Assembly (NCBI RefSeq): GCF_000277815.2
Contig: NW_004057897.1
Span: 62,001 to 126,000, forward strand
DNA from: Encephalitozoon hellem ATCC 50504
Taxonomy: Eukaryota > Microsporidia > Unikaryonidae
Direction: 5' to 3'
Length of the DNA stretch: 64,000 nt
Positions 16,799 through 25,110 of the stretch are shown one piece after another. The position numbers and the translations under genes were made by a program. Positions within the stretch are counted from its first letter, which is position 1, and every line of letters starts with the position of its first letter. The notes below the pieces were generated by a model that saw only the letters and a list, made by a program, of their open reading frames with translations, was not told the DNA's origin and made no database searches.

Positions 16799-17689
16799 AT
16801 GGCGAGTGAGAAGCTTGAGAAGATCAAGTCGCAGGTCGAGTTTTACTTCAGCGATGCAAATTTCAGGGTCGACAAGTTCCTCAGGGAGCAGTCTTTGGTG
16901 AACGATGGCTATGTTCCCATTGAGACGATTATCTCGTTTAACAGGCTTAGAAGCCTCGAGGCAACTGTGGACGATGTCAAGGAGGCTCTTAAAGAAAGCA
17001 AGGTGGTTGAGCTCAAGGACGGGATGATAAAGAAGATCGAGACTGAGGAGTACCTGTCGTATGTCATGGAGAAGGATATAAGCAAGAGAGTGATATACAT
17101 TGATGGGTTTCCAAAGGACATGTCTCTTGAGGATGTGAAGGACACCCTATCACCACACATTGTCCCTGTTTTGATCAGGATGAGGAAGGACAAAGGGAAG
17201 AGCTTTAGTGGAAGCATATTTGCAGAGATGAAGTCTGAGGAGGAGGCACAGAGGGCCCTATCTGAGAAGATTCCTGCAAAAAAGCGTGACGACGACGAGG
17301 AGAAGGCCAAGAAGCAAAAGAGCGAAGAGAAGTACCTTGTGATTATGACGAAGGAAGAGTATCTCAAGGAGAAGGAAAAGATGTCTGCAGAGAAGAAAGA
17401 AAAGGAGGCTAGAGAAGCTCTTGAAAAGGAGTTTGTGCCCAGACTGTTTAGATACGAGTCTGACAACGATCTTGACATCAAGGAAATAAAGAGCCTGGTC
17501 AAGAACACCGCCTTTGTGGACACTAAGGAGAAGGTGGTAAGGATGAAGCATGTAGAGGATTTCAAGGAGAAAAGGTTTGAGGAGGATGGAAGGAGCTTGA
17601 CACTCATCAAGATGGAGGAAAGCGAGGCCCTTGAGTACTGTAAGAACATCAAGACTACATCCAAGAGACCAAAGCCCACTAAGAAATAA
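16799..17689 (+). CDS. LHP1: La-motif RNA-binding protein (La/Lhp1 homologue)
   Basis: La binds the 3' oligo-U of new RNA polymerase III transcripts and protects and folds them. The 296-aa product has a La motif at residues about 5-80 ('VEFYFSDANFRVDKFL' plus the winged-helix turn 'GYVPIETIISFNRLRSL'), an RRM at about 95-160 ('RVIYIDGFPKDMSLEDV') and a lysine/glutamate-rich helical linker with a C-terminal segment that may be a second degenerate RRM. The length is close to yeast Lhp1 (275 aa). AAATTT and CCC motifs directly precede the ATG, as for highly expressed genes. Confidence 0.9.
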   Translation: MASEKLEKIKSQVEFYFSDANFRVDKFLREQSLVNDGYVPIETIISFNRLRSLEATVDDVKEALKESKVVELKDGMIKKIETEEYLSYVMEKDISKRVIYIDGFPKDMSLEDVKDTLSPHIVPVLIRMRKDKGKSFSGSIFAEMKSEEEAQRALSEKIPAKKRDDDEEKAKKQKSEEKYLVIMTKEEYLKEKEKMSAEKKEKEAREALEKEFVPRLFRYESDNDLDIKEIKSLVKNTAFVDTKEKVVRMKHVEDFKEKRFEEDGRSLTLIKMEESEALEYCKNIKTTSKRPKPTKK

Positions 17690-17753
17690 AGGATATTTTA
17701 TTCGTAGTTTCATCTCTTTAGCTGATTTTTATTGGCGATTGTTTACTTGACCC

Positions 17754-18206
17754 ATGGAAAAGCACCGTGTTGTACTAAGAGTCTATCCTCTTGGAGATGA
17801 GGCAATAAGAAGATTCGTTGCGTCGAAGTTAGGGAAGGAGGAAGTTCAGATATGGCACACATCAATCGAGGTCTACGGGGCAGAATATTACTTCCAAAAT
17901 GGAATAATGAAAGCACTTCCCGGATCTACTATCCATGGCACACCTATAAAGACCCACGACCTCGGAACCACAGACATCCCCGAGATCGTGTTCGAGGACT
18001 TTCTTCACTCCATAGCAGACGATTTTGCCCCTCATAAGTATCACCTACTCAAAAACAACTGCAACAATTTCACAAACACACTAGCATTATATCTGGTTGA
18101 AAAGGCCATTCCGGGATACATCCTTGAGCTCCAGAATGCAGCATTAGAGTCTAAGGAGGTGTCGTCAATTGTTGATCTGTTCTTTGGAGCCTCCGAACAG
18201 GTGTGA
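17754..18206 (+). CDS. PPPDE-family thiol peptidase (DeSI-like deubiquitinase/deSUMOylase)
   Basis: The product is 150 aa. It has the two catalytic blocks of the family: 'IWHTSIEVYGAEYYF' with the active-site His, and 'LLKNNCNNFTNTLALYL' with the active-site Cys, in circularly permuted papain-like order. PPPDE proteins remove ubiquitin or SUMO from substrates. CCC stands directly before the ATG. The gene ends one base before the stop of the convergent Prp40 gene, so the two mRNAs must overlap at their 3' ends. Confidence 0.85.
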   Translation: MEKHRVVLRVYPLGDEAIRRFVASKLGKEEVQIWHTSIEVYGAEYYFQNGIMKALPGSTIHGTPIKTHDLGTTDIPEIVFEDFLHSIADDFAPHKYHLLKNNCNNFTNTLALYLVEKAIPGYILELQNAALESKEVSSIVDLFFGASEQV

Positions 18207-18207
18207 G

Positions 18208-19341
18208 CTATATCTCCCCCTCCTCTTTTTCCTCGTCGATCGTTTCGAAGTATTTATCTATCGCTCTCCTATCTATCCCACTGATCCCCTTCCCCCTTTC
18301 TCTTTCGTGTCCCCTCAACCTATTCTCTAAGTCATTGATAAAATCGAAGTATATCTCCTTGGGACTCTCGATGCCTCCCAGAAGGTTCAAAAACGGCTCT
18401 GAGTCCTTGAATAAATGGAATGCATTCTTGAACTTCATTTTGTAGTATATCGATCCTTCGCTGTACATTCTTGACAGGAGCTTCTTAAACTCTTCTTTGT
18501 GATGGCTGGCACTTTGAAGAATCTCCATTTTCCTTTTTTTCATGTCTGAAAGGAACTCAGACTCTAGCCTGCGGAAGTATCGGATAAATGAGAACAGGAT
18601 GGCCTTTCTGTCAAACCCCTCCAGCTCCTTCATCTTAATAACGTCTTCTACAGAGGTTTGAAGGCTGACACCCAGGTCTTCAAACACTTTTTCAAGCTTT
18701 CGTGAGGTAGTGCTTCCCACGTGCCTTTCAACATATGTTTCATAGCACGCGAACTTGTCTTCAATCCTCGAATAGTATGGATGCTTCGAAAACACATTGT
18801 TGAACCCAAAGAAGTCAGAAACACCGACATCAACTTTGCAAACCTCGTCCACATAGTACTTCTGCTCTCTAACCTCCTCTTCTTTGGCACTTCTCTCCTT
18901 ATCTTCGAAATATCTTCTCATCAGAAGCTCTCTCTCACCTGCTTCCACTGCTCTGAATATAGGCTCCGTAGACAGCTTATAGAATGCATCTTTCATGCTT
19001 TCCACATCATATTGCTCCAGGAGTCTGTTCAGCAGGTATCTCGATGTCTCTTTGTCTGTTATCTTCATCCTTATTCCTATCCCCCTTATCATTCTTTTTC
19101 CTTCCTTTCTTTCAAATGGCCTCTTCCATCTACTCTCCCCGGTAATGGTGTTGTGATAGAAAGTCTTTCCTCGCCTGCTTTTACACTCAATCCATGGATC
19201 AACCTCAAACTCCTCATCAGAGCCCTTCAGCACATCCGGCTTTGTGAAGCTGCTCATCCTTGTTTTCTTGTTGTAGTAATACGTCCTGTTGTCCGGCGCA
19301 ACAAGTACCTCGTAGTCAAGCCTCGACTCAGTAGCCCTCAT
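18208..19341 (-). CDS. PRP40: Prp40-like splicing factor (WW-WW-FF)
   Basis: Prp40 is a U1 snRNP protein that bridges the 5' splice site and branch-point proteins. The 377-aa product has two WW domains (about residues 10-37 and 49-76) followed by helical FF-type repeats and an acidic tail 'EEKEEGEI'. The second WW is canonical ('PWIECKSRRGKTFYHN' with W-x-x-P). The first lacks its opening Trp (Tyr instead) and has Phe in place of the second. An ATG at 19395 is also in frame; 19341 is preferred because CCCC precedes it closely and the WW follows at once. Its presence fits the spliced gene at 33954-34807. Confidence 0.8.
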   Translation of the reverse strand: MRATESRLDYEVLVAPDNRTYYYNKKTRMSSFTKPDVLKGSDEEFEVDPWIECKSRRGKTFYHNTITGESRWKRPFERKEGKRMIRGIGIRMKITDKETSRYLLNRLLEQYDVESMKDAFYKLSTEPIFRAVEAGERELLMRRYFEDKERSAKEEEVREQKYYVDEVCKVDVGVSDFFGFNNVFSKHPYYSRIEDKFACYETYVERHVGSTTSRKLEKVFEDLGVSLQTSVEDVIKMKELEGFDRKAILFSFIRYFRRLESEFLSDMKKRKMEILQSASHHKEEFKKLLSRMYSEGSIYYKMKFKNAFHLFKDSEPFLNLLGGIESPKEIYFDFINDLENRLRGHERERGKGISGIDRRAIDKYFETIDEEKEEGEI

Positions 19342-19409
19342 TTCTATCGGGGTTGGCCACATCATCAAAAAGACAAACCTAATCACTCCTTTCATCGTTA
19401 AGAATACAT

Positions 19410-20036
19410 TTATTTATTGTTGCTCTTATTCTTTAGTCTTGTGTTTAGCTCGTTGCAGTTATAGCAGTAGAATTCATTGAGGTCGTACTCACTCGGATGA
19501 ACCAGCCCATTGTGATGGTTGCACCTCTTGCATATCAGTGCATACATCGTTCCAGGATCGTCCCCCAGGACAATGTCTGTCACACTGTCCATCATCCCTC
19601 TCCTTCTTTGCTTGATATTACCGAAGTAGTGTCTTCTCATCGACTCGCTTTCGTACTTGTCAATAACCTTCTTCGTGGCCTCAAAAGACTCCTCTTTCTT
19701 CAGGAGTGCAATCTGCTCCTTCTGCTTCTCTTTCAAAGCTTCGAGAGTAGTGTTCAGCCTTCGGATCCTCATCTCATACACCCAGACTAGAAGGCATCTT
19801 GCAATGTAGCATACAAAAGCACTCCCAGCCCCAAACAGAATTATGCTTTGTTCGTCCGTATACGAGTATATCATCGAAAGGACAATCACCACAAGTGATC
19901 CAGCCAACGACTTCGCTCGAACACTGTCCAGGGAGGCCGAAAGATTCTTTGCCTTTCTTTCCTTCTTGCTTATATCTTCCTCAAGCCTCACCAGACTTTC
20001 TCGGAGCGGAACATTCTTCGAGAGTACATTCCCCAT
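19410..20036 (-). CDS. LNP1: Lunapark (Lnp1) ER-network protein
   Basis: Lunapark stabilises three-way junctions of tubular ER. The 208-aa product starts MGNVLSK, a plausible N-myristoylation signal as in animal Lunapark. A coiled coil is followed by a two-segment membrane hairpin (about 44-60 and 68-88), a second coiled coil to about 125, and the family zinc ribbon: 'ALICKRCNHHNGLV' with 'FYCYNCNELN' (Cys4). Order and spacing match the Lunapark domain. The C-terminus is only a few basic residues. Confidence 0.85.
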   Translation of the reverse strand: MGNVLSKNVPLRESLVRLEEDISKKERKAKNLSASLDSVRAKSLAGSLVVIVLSMIYSYTDEQSIILFGAGSAFVCYIARCLLVWVYEMRIRRLNTTLEALKEKQKEQIALLKKEESFEATKKVIDKYESESMRRHYFGNIKQRRRGMMDSVTDIVLGDDPGTMYALICKRCNHHNGLVHPSEYDLNEFYCYNCNELNTRLKNKSNNK

Positions 20037-20076
20037 TCAGAGGGGTATCCTAGCGCTTTGAACTAACAACTAAATT

Positions 20077-20829
20077 TTAATATTCTTCGACAATGTCAAA
20101 CACCTCCTCCTTCTTGATCCTAATCGAGTTCACTGGATACACCAGAGTGTCTGTATTTCCAGAAACACCGACCTTCTTATAGTTCCTAAGAAACTCAACT
20201 CCAGAGTAATCAATCACACAAACATCAATGTTGGATCCAGAATACAGATCGTTCAGGATCCCTGCCTCTACGGCATCGCATGCAAGCTCAATGGCTTCAC
20301 TCTTGTCCATTGGCCTGTATCTGCCCTCGAGTATCGCTATGGCTGCAAGAGACCCAGACCCAAGAGATGTAAACAGCACGGGATTAGACGATCCATGAGG
20401 GTGGATGTCGTATAGATGGCATCCCTCGTCATCTATCCCCCCAACTATCAGTGCCGCACCTATCCCTCCTCCATACTTGTGCAGGTGGCTCACACACACT
20501 TTTTTGAAGTGGGACACAAGTGGAGAGCGGAAGTACTTGTTTTGGAAAAGCCGGAGCTCTTTGGATGCCATTCTCGTTACTCTTTCTGCATCTGCTGCAG
20601 TCCCTGCGCCGCAGCACATAATCTTGTCTGAAATTCGGTGGATCTTCTCACAGTTCCTGTCGGAAACAACGGGCCCTTGTGTCGACCTTGTGTCTGCTGC
20701 AAGTATGACACCTGTCTTGTATTTGAGTCCTACAATTGTTGTCCCCGTCTTCACTATCATCCGGGGTTTCCCATGCTCAACATTAATCAGGCCTATTCTA
20801 TCCTCCAGACAAACAATAAAAACCTGCAT
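20077..20829 (-). CDS. PUP1: 20S proteasome beta2 subunit (Pup1/PSMB7 type)
   Basis: Catalytic beta subunit with trypsin-like specificity. The propeptide is removed before Thr30 in 'KTGTTIVGLKYKTGVIL', leaving a threonine nucleophile; 'AADTRSTQGPVVSDRNCEK' holds the conserved Asp and Lys of the active site and is characteristic of beta2. 'CCGAGTAADAE' and 'GSGSLAAIAILEGRY' are also family motifs. At 250 aa the length is normal. It is divergent from the ABHD13-like gene, with the two ATGs 34 bp apart. Confidence 0.92.
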   Translation of the reverse strand: MQVFIVCLEDRIGLINVEHGKPRMIVKTGTTIVGLKYKTGVILAADTRSTQGPVVSDRNCEKIHRISDKIMCCGAGTAADAERVTRMASKELRLFQNKYFRSPLVSHFKKVCVSHLHKYGGGIGAALIVGGIDDEGCHLYDIHPHGSSNPVLFTSLGSGSLAAIAILEGRYRPMDKSEAIELACDAVEAGILNDLYSGSNIDVCVIDYSGVEFLRNYKKVGVSGNTDTLVYPVNSIRIKKEEVFDIVEEY

Positions 20830-20863
20830 CTAAAAATATTGAAATCGACTTCCGTCCTTGTCC

Positions 20864-21661
20864 ATGGTTTCTGACTCTATAGCAGTACCGTCCATGCACA
20901 TAGTCCTTGCTGCCATGGTTCTTTTGTTGGACTTCCTATTCCTGCTATTCACAATCCAGAGGTCTCTGTACTTCTTTGGAAAGAGTGCGAGGAGAAGGCT
21001 GGAGAGTATAAGAGTCAAATTGGCGCCTGGAGGCAGAAGTGAGCTCTATCTAGTAGACTGCATGTCCTGTGCAGACCTTATCTATCTTCCAGGAAACTTC
21101 GTGGCCGTAGAAGAGCATATAGAGTTCTGTAAGTACATGTCGAAGATGCTTGAATGCAATGTGGTCTCGATGGTATACAGAGGAGTAGCAGGAAATCAGC
21201 ACTCCCCCTCGGAAAAAGGGATAATCGAAGATCTGTCTCCAATCTCTCAGTGGATATCAAGAAGAAGCACCCGGAAGGTTGTGCTGGGGTTTTCCATAGG
21301 ATCGGCTGTGGGAGTCCGTCTGGCTGAAAGGTGCCACGTCGATGCCCTGGTTCTAGTGAATCCGTTTGTTTCATTGAGAGAAGTAGTGGGCAACATTCTG
21401 TTTGGCAAAGTTCTGAAACATCTTGTGGTGGATGAATGGGATAATGCAAGTAGAATGAAAGGCATTGATGCGCCTGTCCACTTTATTGTTTCCTCCTCCG
21501 ACGAGATAGTTCCCCCATCCCATGCAGATGAGCTCATCAAGAGAACAAGAAACCCGAGAAAGATTGTGATTCCCGGCGCAGACCATAACGAGCCCATGCG
21601 AAACTTCACGGCGCATCTATACCCTGTGGTGGATAAGATTCTAATGGAAAGATATCACTAG
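20864..21661 (+). CDS. membrane-anchored alpha/beta hydrolase (ABHD13/Bem46 type)
   Basis: The product is 265 aa. An N-terminal hydrophobic anchor (about 10-32) is followed by an alpha/beta-hydrolase core: the nucleophile elbow 'VVLGFSIGSAVGVRLAE', an Asp in 'FIVSSSDEIVPPSHA' and a His in 'PGADHNEP'. The catalytic triad Ser-Asp-His is therefore complete. Bem46/ABHD13 proteins are ER or plasma-membrane hydrolases of uncertain substrate. The frame begins with a TTG at 20858; the ATG at 20864 is used. Confidence 0.75.
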   Translation: MVSDSIAVPSMHIVLAAMVLLLDFLFLLFTIQRSLYFFGKSARRRLESIRVKLAPGGRSELYLVDCMSCADLIYLPGNFVAVEEHIEFCKYMSKMLECNVVSMVYRGVAGNQHSPSEKGIIEDLSPISQWISRRSTRKVVLGFSIGSAVGVRLAERCHVDALVLVNPFVSLREVVGNILFGKVLKHLVVDEWDNASRMKGIDAPVHFIVSSSDEIVPPSHADELIKRTRNPRKIVIPGADHNEPMRNFTAHLYPVVDKILMERYH

Positions 21662-21696
21662 ACGAATAGGATGTGGGTTTATTACCATATTTGCAA

Positions 21697-22647
21697 CTAG
21701 TGGGGGTGGGAGCAGTGAATTACTGCAGCACTAGATAAATAGCCTATCAGAAGGGTAAGTATCCCGTGGATTCGGCTCACCTTTGGATGGTCGAACATTG
21801 GGGGAATCATCTCAATAGACACCATGAACATTATACTTCCCAAGGCAAGTCCTTTGAAGATATTTTTGATGGTTTGGCCAAAGAAGCCAGGTGCGGATCC
21901 TATCATAATCCCAATGGGCGTGAGGGATGAGTAGAATAGGGCAAGAATCAGCCCGGTGGAGAAGTTGAACCCAGAGGTGAACAGAGGAACGCCAAGGGCA
22001 AAAGATTCCAGAACTTTGTGGAGAATAAGCCCCATTTCCAAGGAGCCGATTTTGTCGATGGAGTTGAATGCCAAGCCTTCGAAAAATGAGTGGATGGAAA
22101 TACCCAATATGTATATAAACACCTGTGTCTTTGAAGACGTATTCTTTATAACCTCACTTGGATCGCAGCATCCTAATCTCTCTGCCTCTTTTGCAGAAGT
22201 CTGTGCATTTAGAGGTTTTTCGGATGTCTTTTGAGTATGGTTTCCTTGGGCATCCACTTTGTGGTGGGGGTCATTTCCGTGGCATCCGGCATTGTGTGCA
22301 TGCCTCTTTTTTTCTCCTTCTTCACAGTGTTTGTGCTTCAGAACAATGGTGTCGATAGCCAAGAGAAAGATAAAAGAAAGGCCTGCAGTGAAGAATCCAA
22401 GCATGGGAGACTCATGGGTGTGATGGCCGTGATGGTGATCATGACCGCTGTGCTCATGGCAGTCAGTGACCATGTGAGGACTCAGCTCTAGGAGCTGGAC
22501 ACCAAGAAGAAACCCGGCTGTCAAGAGAGTCAAAAAGGGGAATACTCTCCTAACAACCTTGAGAGATGTTATCATCTTTGGACTCAGACAAACAACCAGC
22601 GACGACGAAAATATTATCAACGCAAACAATAGCACTTGTAAATTCAT
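21697..22647 (-). CDS. ZIP-family zinc/iron transporter
   Basis: The product is 316 aa with about eight hydrophobic segments. The metal-binding membrane segments are clear: 'GISIHSFFEGLAFNS' (TM4) and 'LILHKVLESFALGVPL' (TM5). Two His-rich loops are present, one between TM2 and TM3 (HSGHDHHHGHHTHE) and one variable cytosolic loop before TM4 (HKHCEE..., HAHNAGCHGNDPHH), which usually bind zinc. ZIPs bring metal into the cytosol, and an intracellular parasite would use this to take zinc from its host. Confidence 0.9.
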   Translation of the reverse strand: MNLQVLLFALIIFSSSLVVCLSPKMITSLKVVRRVFPFLTLLTAGFLLGVQLLELSPHMVTDCHEHSGHDHHHGHHTHESPMLGFFTAGLSFIFLLAIDTIVLKHKHCEEGEKKRHAHNAGCHGNDPHHKVDAQGNHTQKTSEKPLNAQTSAKEAERLGCCDPSEVIKNTSSKTQVFIYILGISIHSFFEGLAFNSIDKIGSLEMGLILHKVLESFALGVPLFTSGFNFSTGLILALFYSSLTPIGIMIGSAPGFFGQTIKNIFKGLALGSIMFMVSIEMIPPMFDHPKVSRIHGILTLLIGYLSSAAVIHCSHPH

Positions 22648-22685
22648 TTTCCAAGGGCATCGAAATATTTGGCATTAAATCCAGC

Positions 22686-23036
22686 CTAGCACGTCTGCCC
22701 ATGAATTTTCACTATCTCCATGGATATGGAGGCCTCATCCCTCAGGCCCTGCCTCAGTATGCTCGTAAGATTCTCTGCAATGCCGCTGTTTCCGTCGAGA
22801 ATGGCGTCTGCTATGTGGCCATATACATTCCTCTTGTCTATCCCCAAGCCTTCAATATATCCAAGAAACACAGACACCACATTCATGCTGCTTCCAAGTG
22901 CACTAAGAGACAAGGTGTATCCCCTATCTTTCATCTCAAAGTGCCTTTCTCTCATCTCAGCCTTTCTTATGTCTCTCATGTGCCTCTCGTACTCCTTCTC
23001 AATCAACGCCCTTTCCTCTCTATCGAATGGCATCAT
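22686..23036 (-). CDS. hypothetical protein, 116 aa
   Basis: Small protein with a charged helical N-terminus (residues 5-38, many Arg/Glu), a moderately hydrophobic middle and no Cys clusters or signal peptide. I do not recognise it. Two ATGs in tandem (23036 and 23033) open the frame. The gene lies between the ZIP transporter (same strand) and Rat1/Xrn2 (divergent, 85 bp). Confidence 0.45.
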   Translation of the reverse strand: MMPFDREERALIEKEYERHMRDIRKAEMRERHFEMKDRGYTLSLSALGSSMNVVSVFLGYIEGLGIDKRNVYGHIADAILDGNSGIAENLTSILRQGLRDEASISMEIVKIHGQTC

Positions 23037-23121
23037 CCGGTAGGAGGGGCCTTCGCAAGCCAGGCAGTGCCTTCCATTTGCACAGATTCAGATATAAAAA
23101 TAAAAAAATGGCAATGCATCC

Positions 23122-25092
23122 ATGGGTGTTCCCTCACTATTTAGATGGCTACAGCTTTCCCACAGAGAGGCAATCCACAACATCCTGGAAAATCCATCTG
23201 TGGACTGCCTGTACTTGGACTTCAATGCAATAATTCACACATGTATCAAGCCCGGACTGGGGTCTGAGGAGGAGATTGAGAAAGACCTATACAAGACAGT
23301 TGGAGACTTCATCGATTACATTCTTCTTAAGGTGCGGCCTAGGAAGTTACTGTACATAGCCATCGACGGAGTGGCGCCTCGAGCAAAGCTAAGCCACCAA
23401 CGAGCTCGAAGATACAAGTCGGCGCTTGGGAAGAAGGAAGGAAGCGCGATAAAGCCCACTCTCCAGACGGATTTTGCTGTACAGCCGCCCAAGGAAGGAA
23501 AAGACGAGGGCGAGGACGGGGAGTTTACTGGAGAAAGTTCTCTGTACGACAAGTTTACGGCAGAAGATATCTCTGAGTCGTCCTCTCTTGCTGTGGATGT
23601 GGAGGCTGAGAAGTTTGATTTGAACTGCATTACCCCTGGAACGCCTTTTATGGAAAGGCTCCACAGCGTCCTTATTTCCTACATACAGTACAAGCTCAGC
23701 AGCGACCCGGGAGCCTCGCATTTAAGGATAATCTACTCTAGCTACCTTGTGCCGGGAGAAGGAGAGCAGAAGATCATGAGCTTCATAAGGAACCAGGAGT
23801 CTGCTGCAAGAAACGACGTTCACATGATATACTCTCCGGATGGAGACCTCATGTTCCTTGGCCTTTCTTTGCACAGGAGCAAGGTCCTGATAATGAGAGA
23901 CTACTTCAGCCCAAACAGGGCACAGAAGAAGAAGGTCTGCACAAAGTGCGGGCGGACAGGGCACTCCAATGAGGAATGTGGGGTGTTTACCAACTACCAC
24001 TTTGTGTATGTGAACATCTCCGAGCTCAGAACAAGGCTTATAAGGGAGTTCAGGAGATACACGGCACAGAGGTTCAGCGAAGAGAGGATCCTAAACGATT
24101 GGATATTTCTTTGTTTTCTCCTTGGAAATGACTTTGTACCGTCGATCCCATGCCTTGACATAAGGTTCCACTCCATTGAGACGATCACTGAGATCATGAT
24201 GAAGAACTTCTCTGAGACAAAGTCGTACATCACATGTAACTCGGCCATTGACTACCAGGTTCTGAAGAACTTCTACACAATCCTTGCAAGCAAGGAGGAC
24301 AGCCTGTACTACCGTAAGTCCCAGTCTTTAGACAGGTTTAGAGAGGAGCTGAAGGATATGCCCAACATTACCTACGAAAAGATTCCGATCCACACAAAAA
24401 CAGGGAAGATCCAGTACTATGCATCGAAGCTGAACGCAAGCACGGAGTCGGAGATTAGGAGCGTATGCTACGAATATGTCAAGGGACTCTACTGGGTATA
24501 CTCGTACTACATCCTTGGGTCTACTGGATGGGACTGGTACTATCCATATCACTTTGCACCTCTTGCAGCAGACCTGTCGAAGCTTTCGATAAGCGAGATA
24601 CGTATCAACCCGGGGCTTCCTTTGAGGCCTCTTGAGCAGCTTCTGGCGGTTCTCCCACCCATGAGCAAAAGTATGGTTCCTAAGGCCCTCCAGCCCATAT
24701 TTAATGAGTATAAGGATTTCTATCCGGAAGATGTAAAGACTGACATGTTTGACAAAGTCTTTCTGTGGCAAGAGGTCGTCATTCTCCCGTTTGTGGACTT
24801 TCGAAGCATTCTGTCTGAAAATGCATCAAAGTTCAACTCTCTTGAGTACGAAGACCTGAACAGAAACTTAAGAAGCCTAGACCTATTCTTCACGTCTGAT
24901 AAGAAGTCAAGTGAGATAATAATGAGCATGTACTCCGAATTAAAGCCAACGTGCTCGATAAAAGGCCCTGGATACTCAGGAAATGTTCTGCCTTACTCAT
25001 TTGCTAGCTTCCCAGGCGACATGCTTGAGTACAATGGCACTAAATTTGCTAACAGAACTACCGTTGGTTTCATAGAGTCTAAGAAGAATTAA
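23122..25092 (+). CDS. RAT1: nuclear 5'-3' exoribonuclease Rat1/Xrn2
   Basis: Processive 5'-3' exonuclease for rRNA and snoRNA trimming and transcription termination. The 656-aa product starts 'MGVPSLFRWL' as all XRNs do; conserved acidic residues occur in 'DCLYLDFNAIIH', 'LYIAIDGVAPRAK', 'GEGEQKIMSFIR' and 'SPDGDLMFLGLSLH'. A CCHC zinc knuckle 'CTKCGRTGHSNEEC' after the first conserved region marks the Rat1/Xrn2 branch rather than Xrn1. The protein is shorter than yeast Rat1 (about 1000 aa), mostly in the C-terminus and the acidic insert near 120-150. Confidence 0.92.
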   Translation: MGVPSLFRWLQLSHREAIHNILENPSVDCLYLDFNAIIHTCIKPGLGSEEEIEKDLYKTVGDFIDYILLKVRPRKLLYIAIDGVAPRAKLSHQRARRYKSALGKKEGSAIKPTLQTDFAVQPPKEGKDEGEDGEFTGESSLYDKFTAEDISESSSLAVDVEAEKFDLNCITPGTPFMERLHSVLISYIQYKLSSDPGASHLRIIYSSYLVPGEGEQKIMSFIRNQESAARNDVHMIYSPDGDLMFLGLSLHRSKVLIMRDYFSPNRAQKKKVCTKCGRTGHSNEECGVFTNYHFVYVNISELRTRLIREFRRYTAQRFSEERILNDWIFLCFLLGNDFVPSIPCLDIRFHSIETITEIMMKNFSETKSYITCNSAIDYQVLKNFYTILASKEDSLYYRKSQSLDRFREELKDMPNITYEKIPIHTKTGKIQYYASKLNASTESEIRSVCYEYVKGLYWVYSYYILGSTGWDWYYPYHFAPLAADLSKLSISEIRINPGLPLRPLEQLLAVLPPMSKSMVPKALQPIFNEYKDFYPEDVKTDMFDKVFLWQEVVILPFVDFRSILSENASKFNSLEYEDLNRNLRSLDLFFTSDKKSSEIIMSMYSELKPTCSIKGPGYSGNVLPYSFASFPGDMLEYNGTKFANRTTVGFIESKKN

Positions 25093-25110
25093 ATGTCTCC
25101 TACCTATTCT

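Noticed and set aside
24313..24330. GTAAGT...TTTAG in the Rat1/Xrn2 gene as an intron
   Set aside because: The 18 bases are in frame, code for conserved-looking residues and are shorter than any intron known to me in this group.
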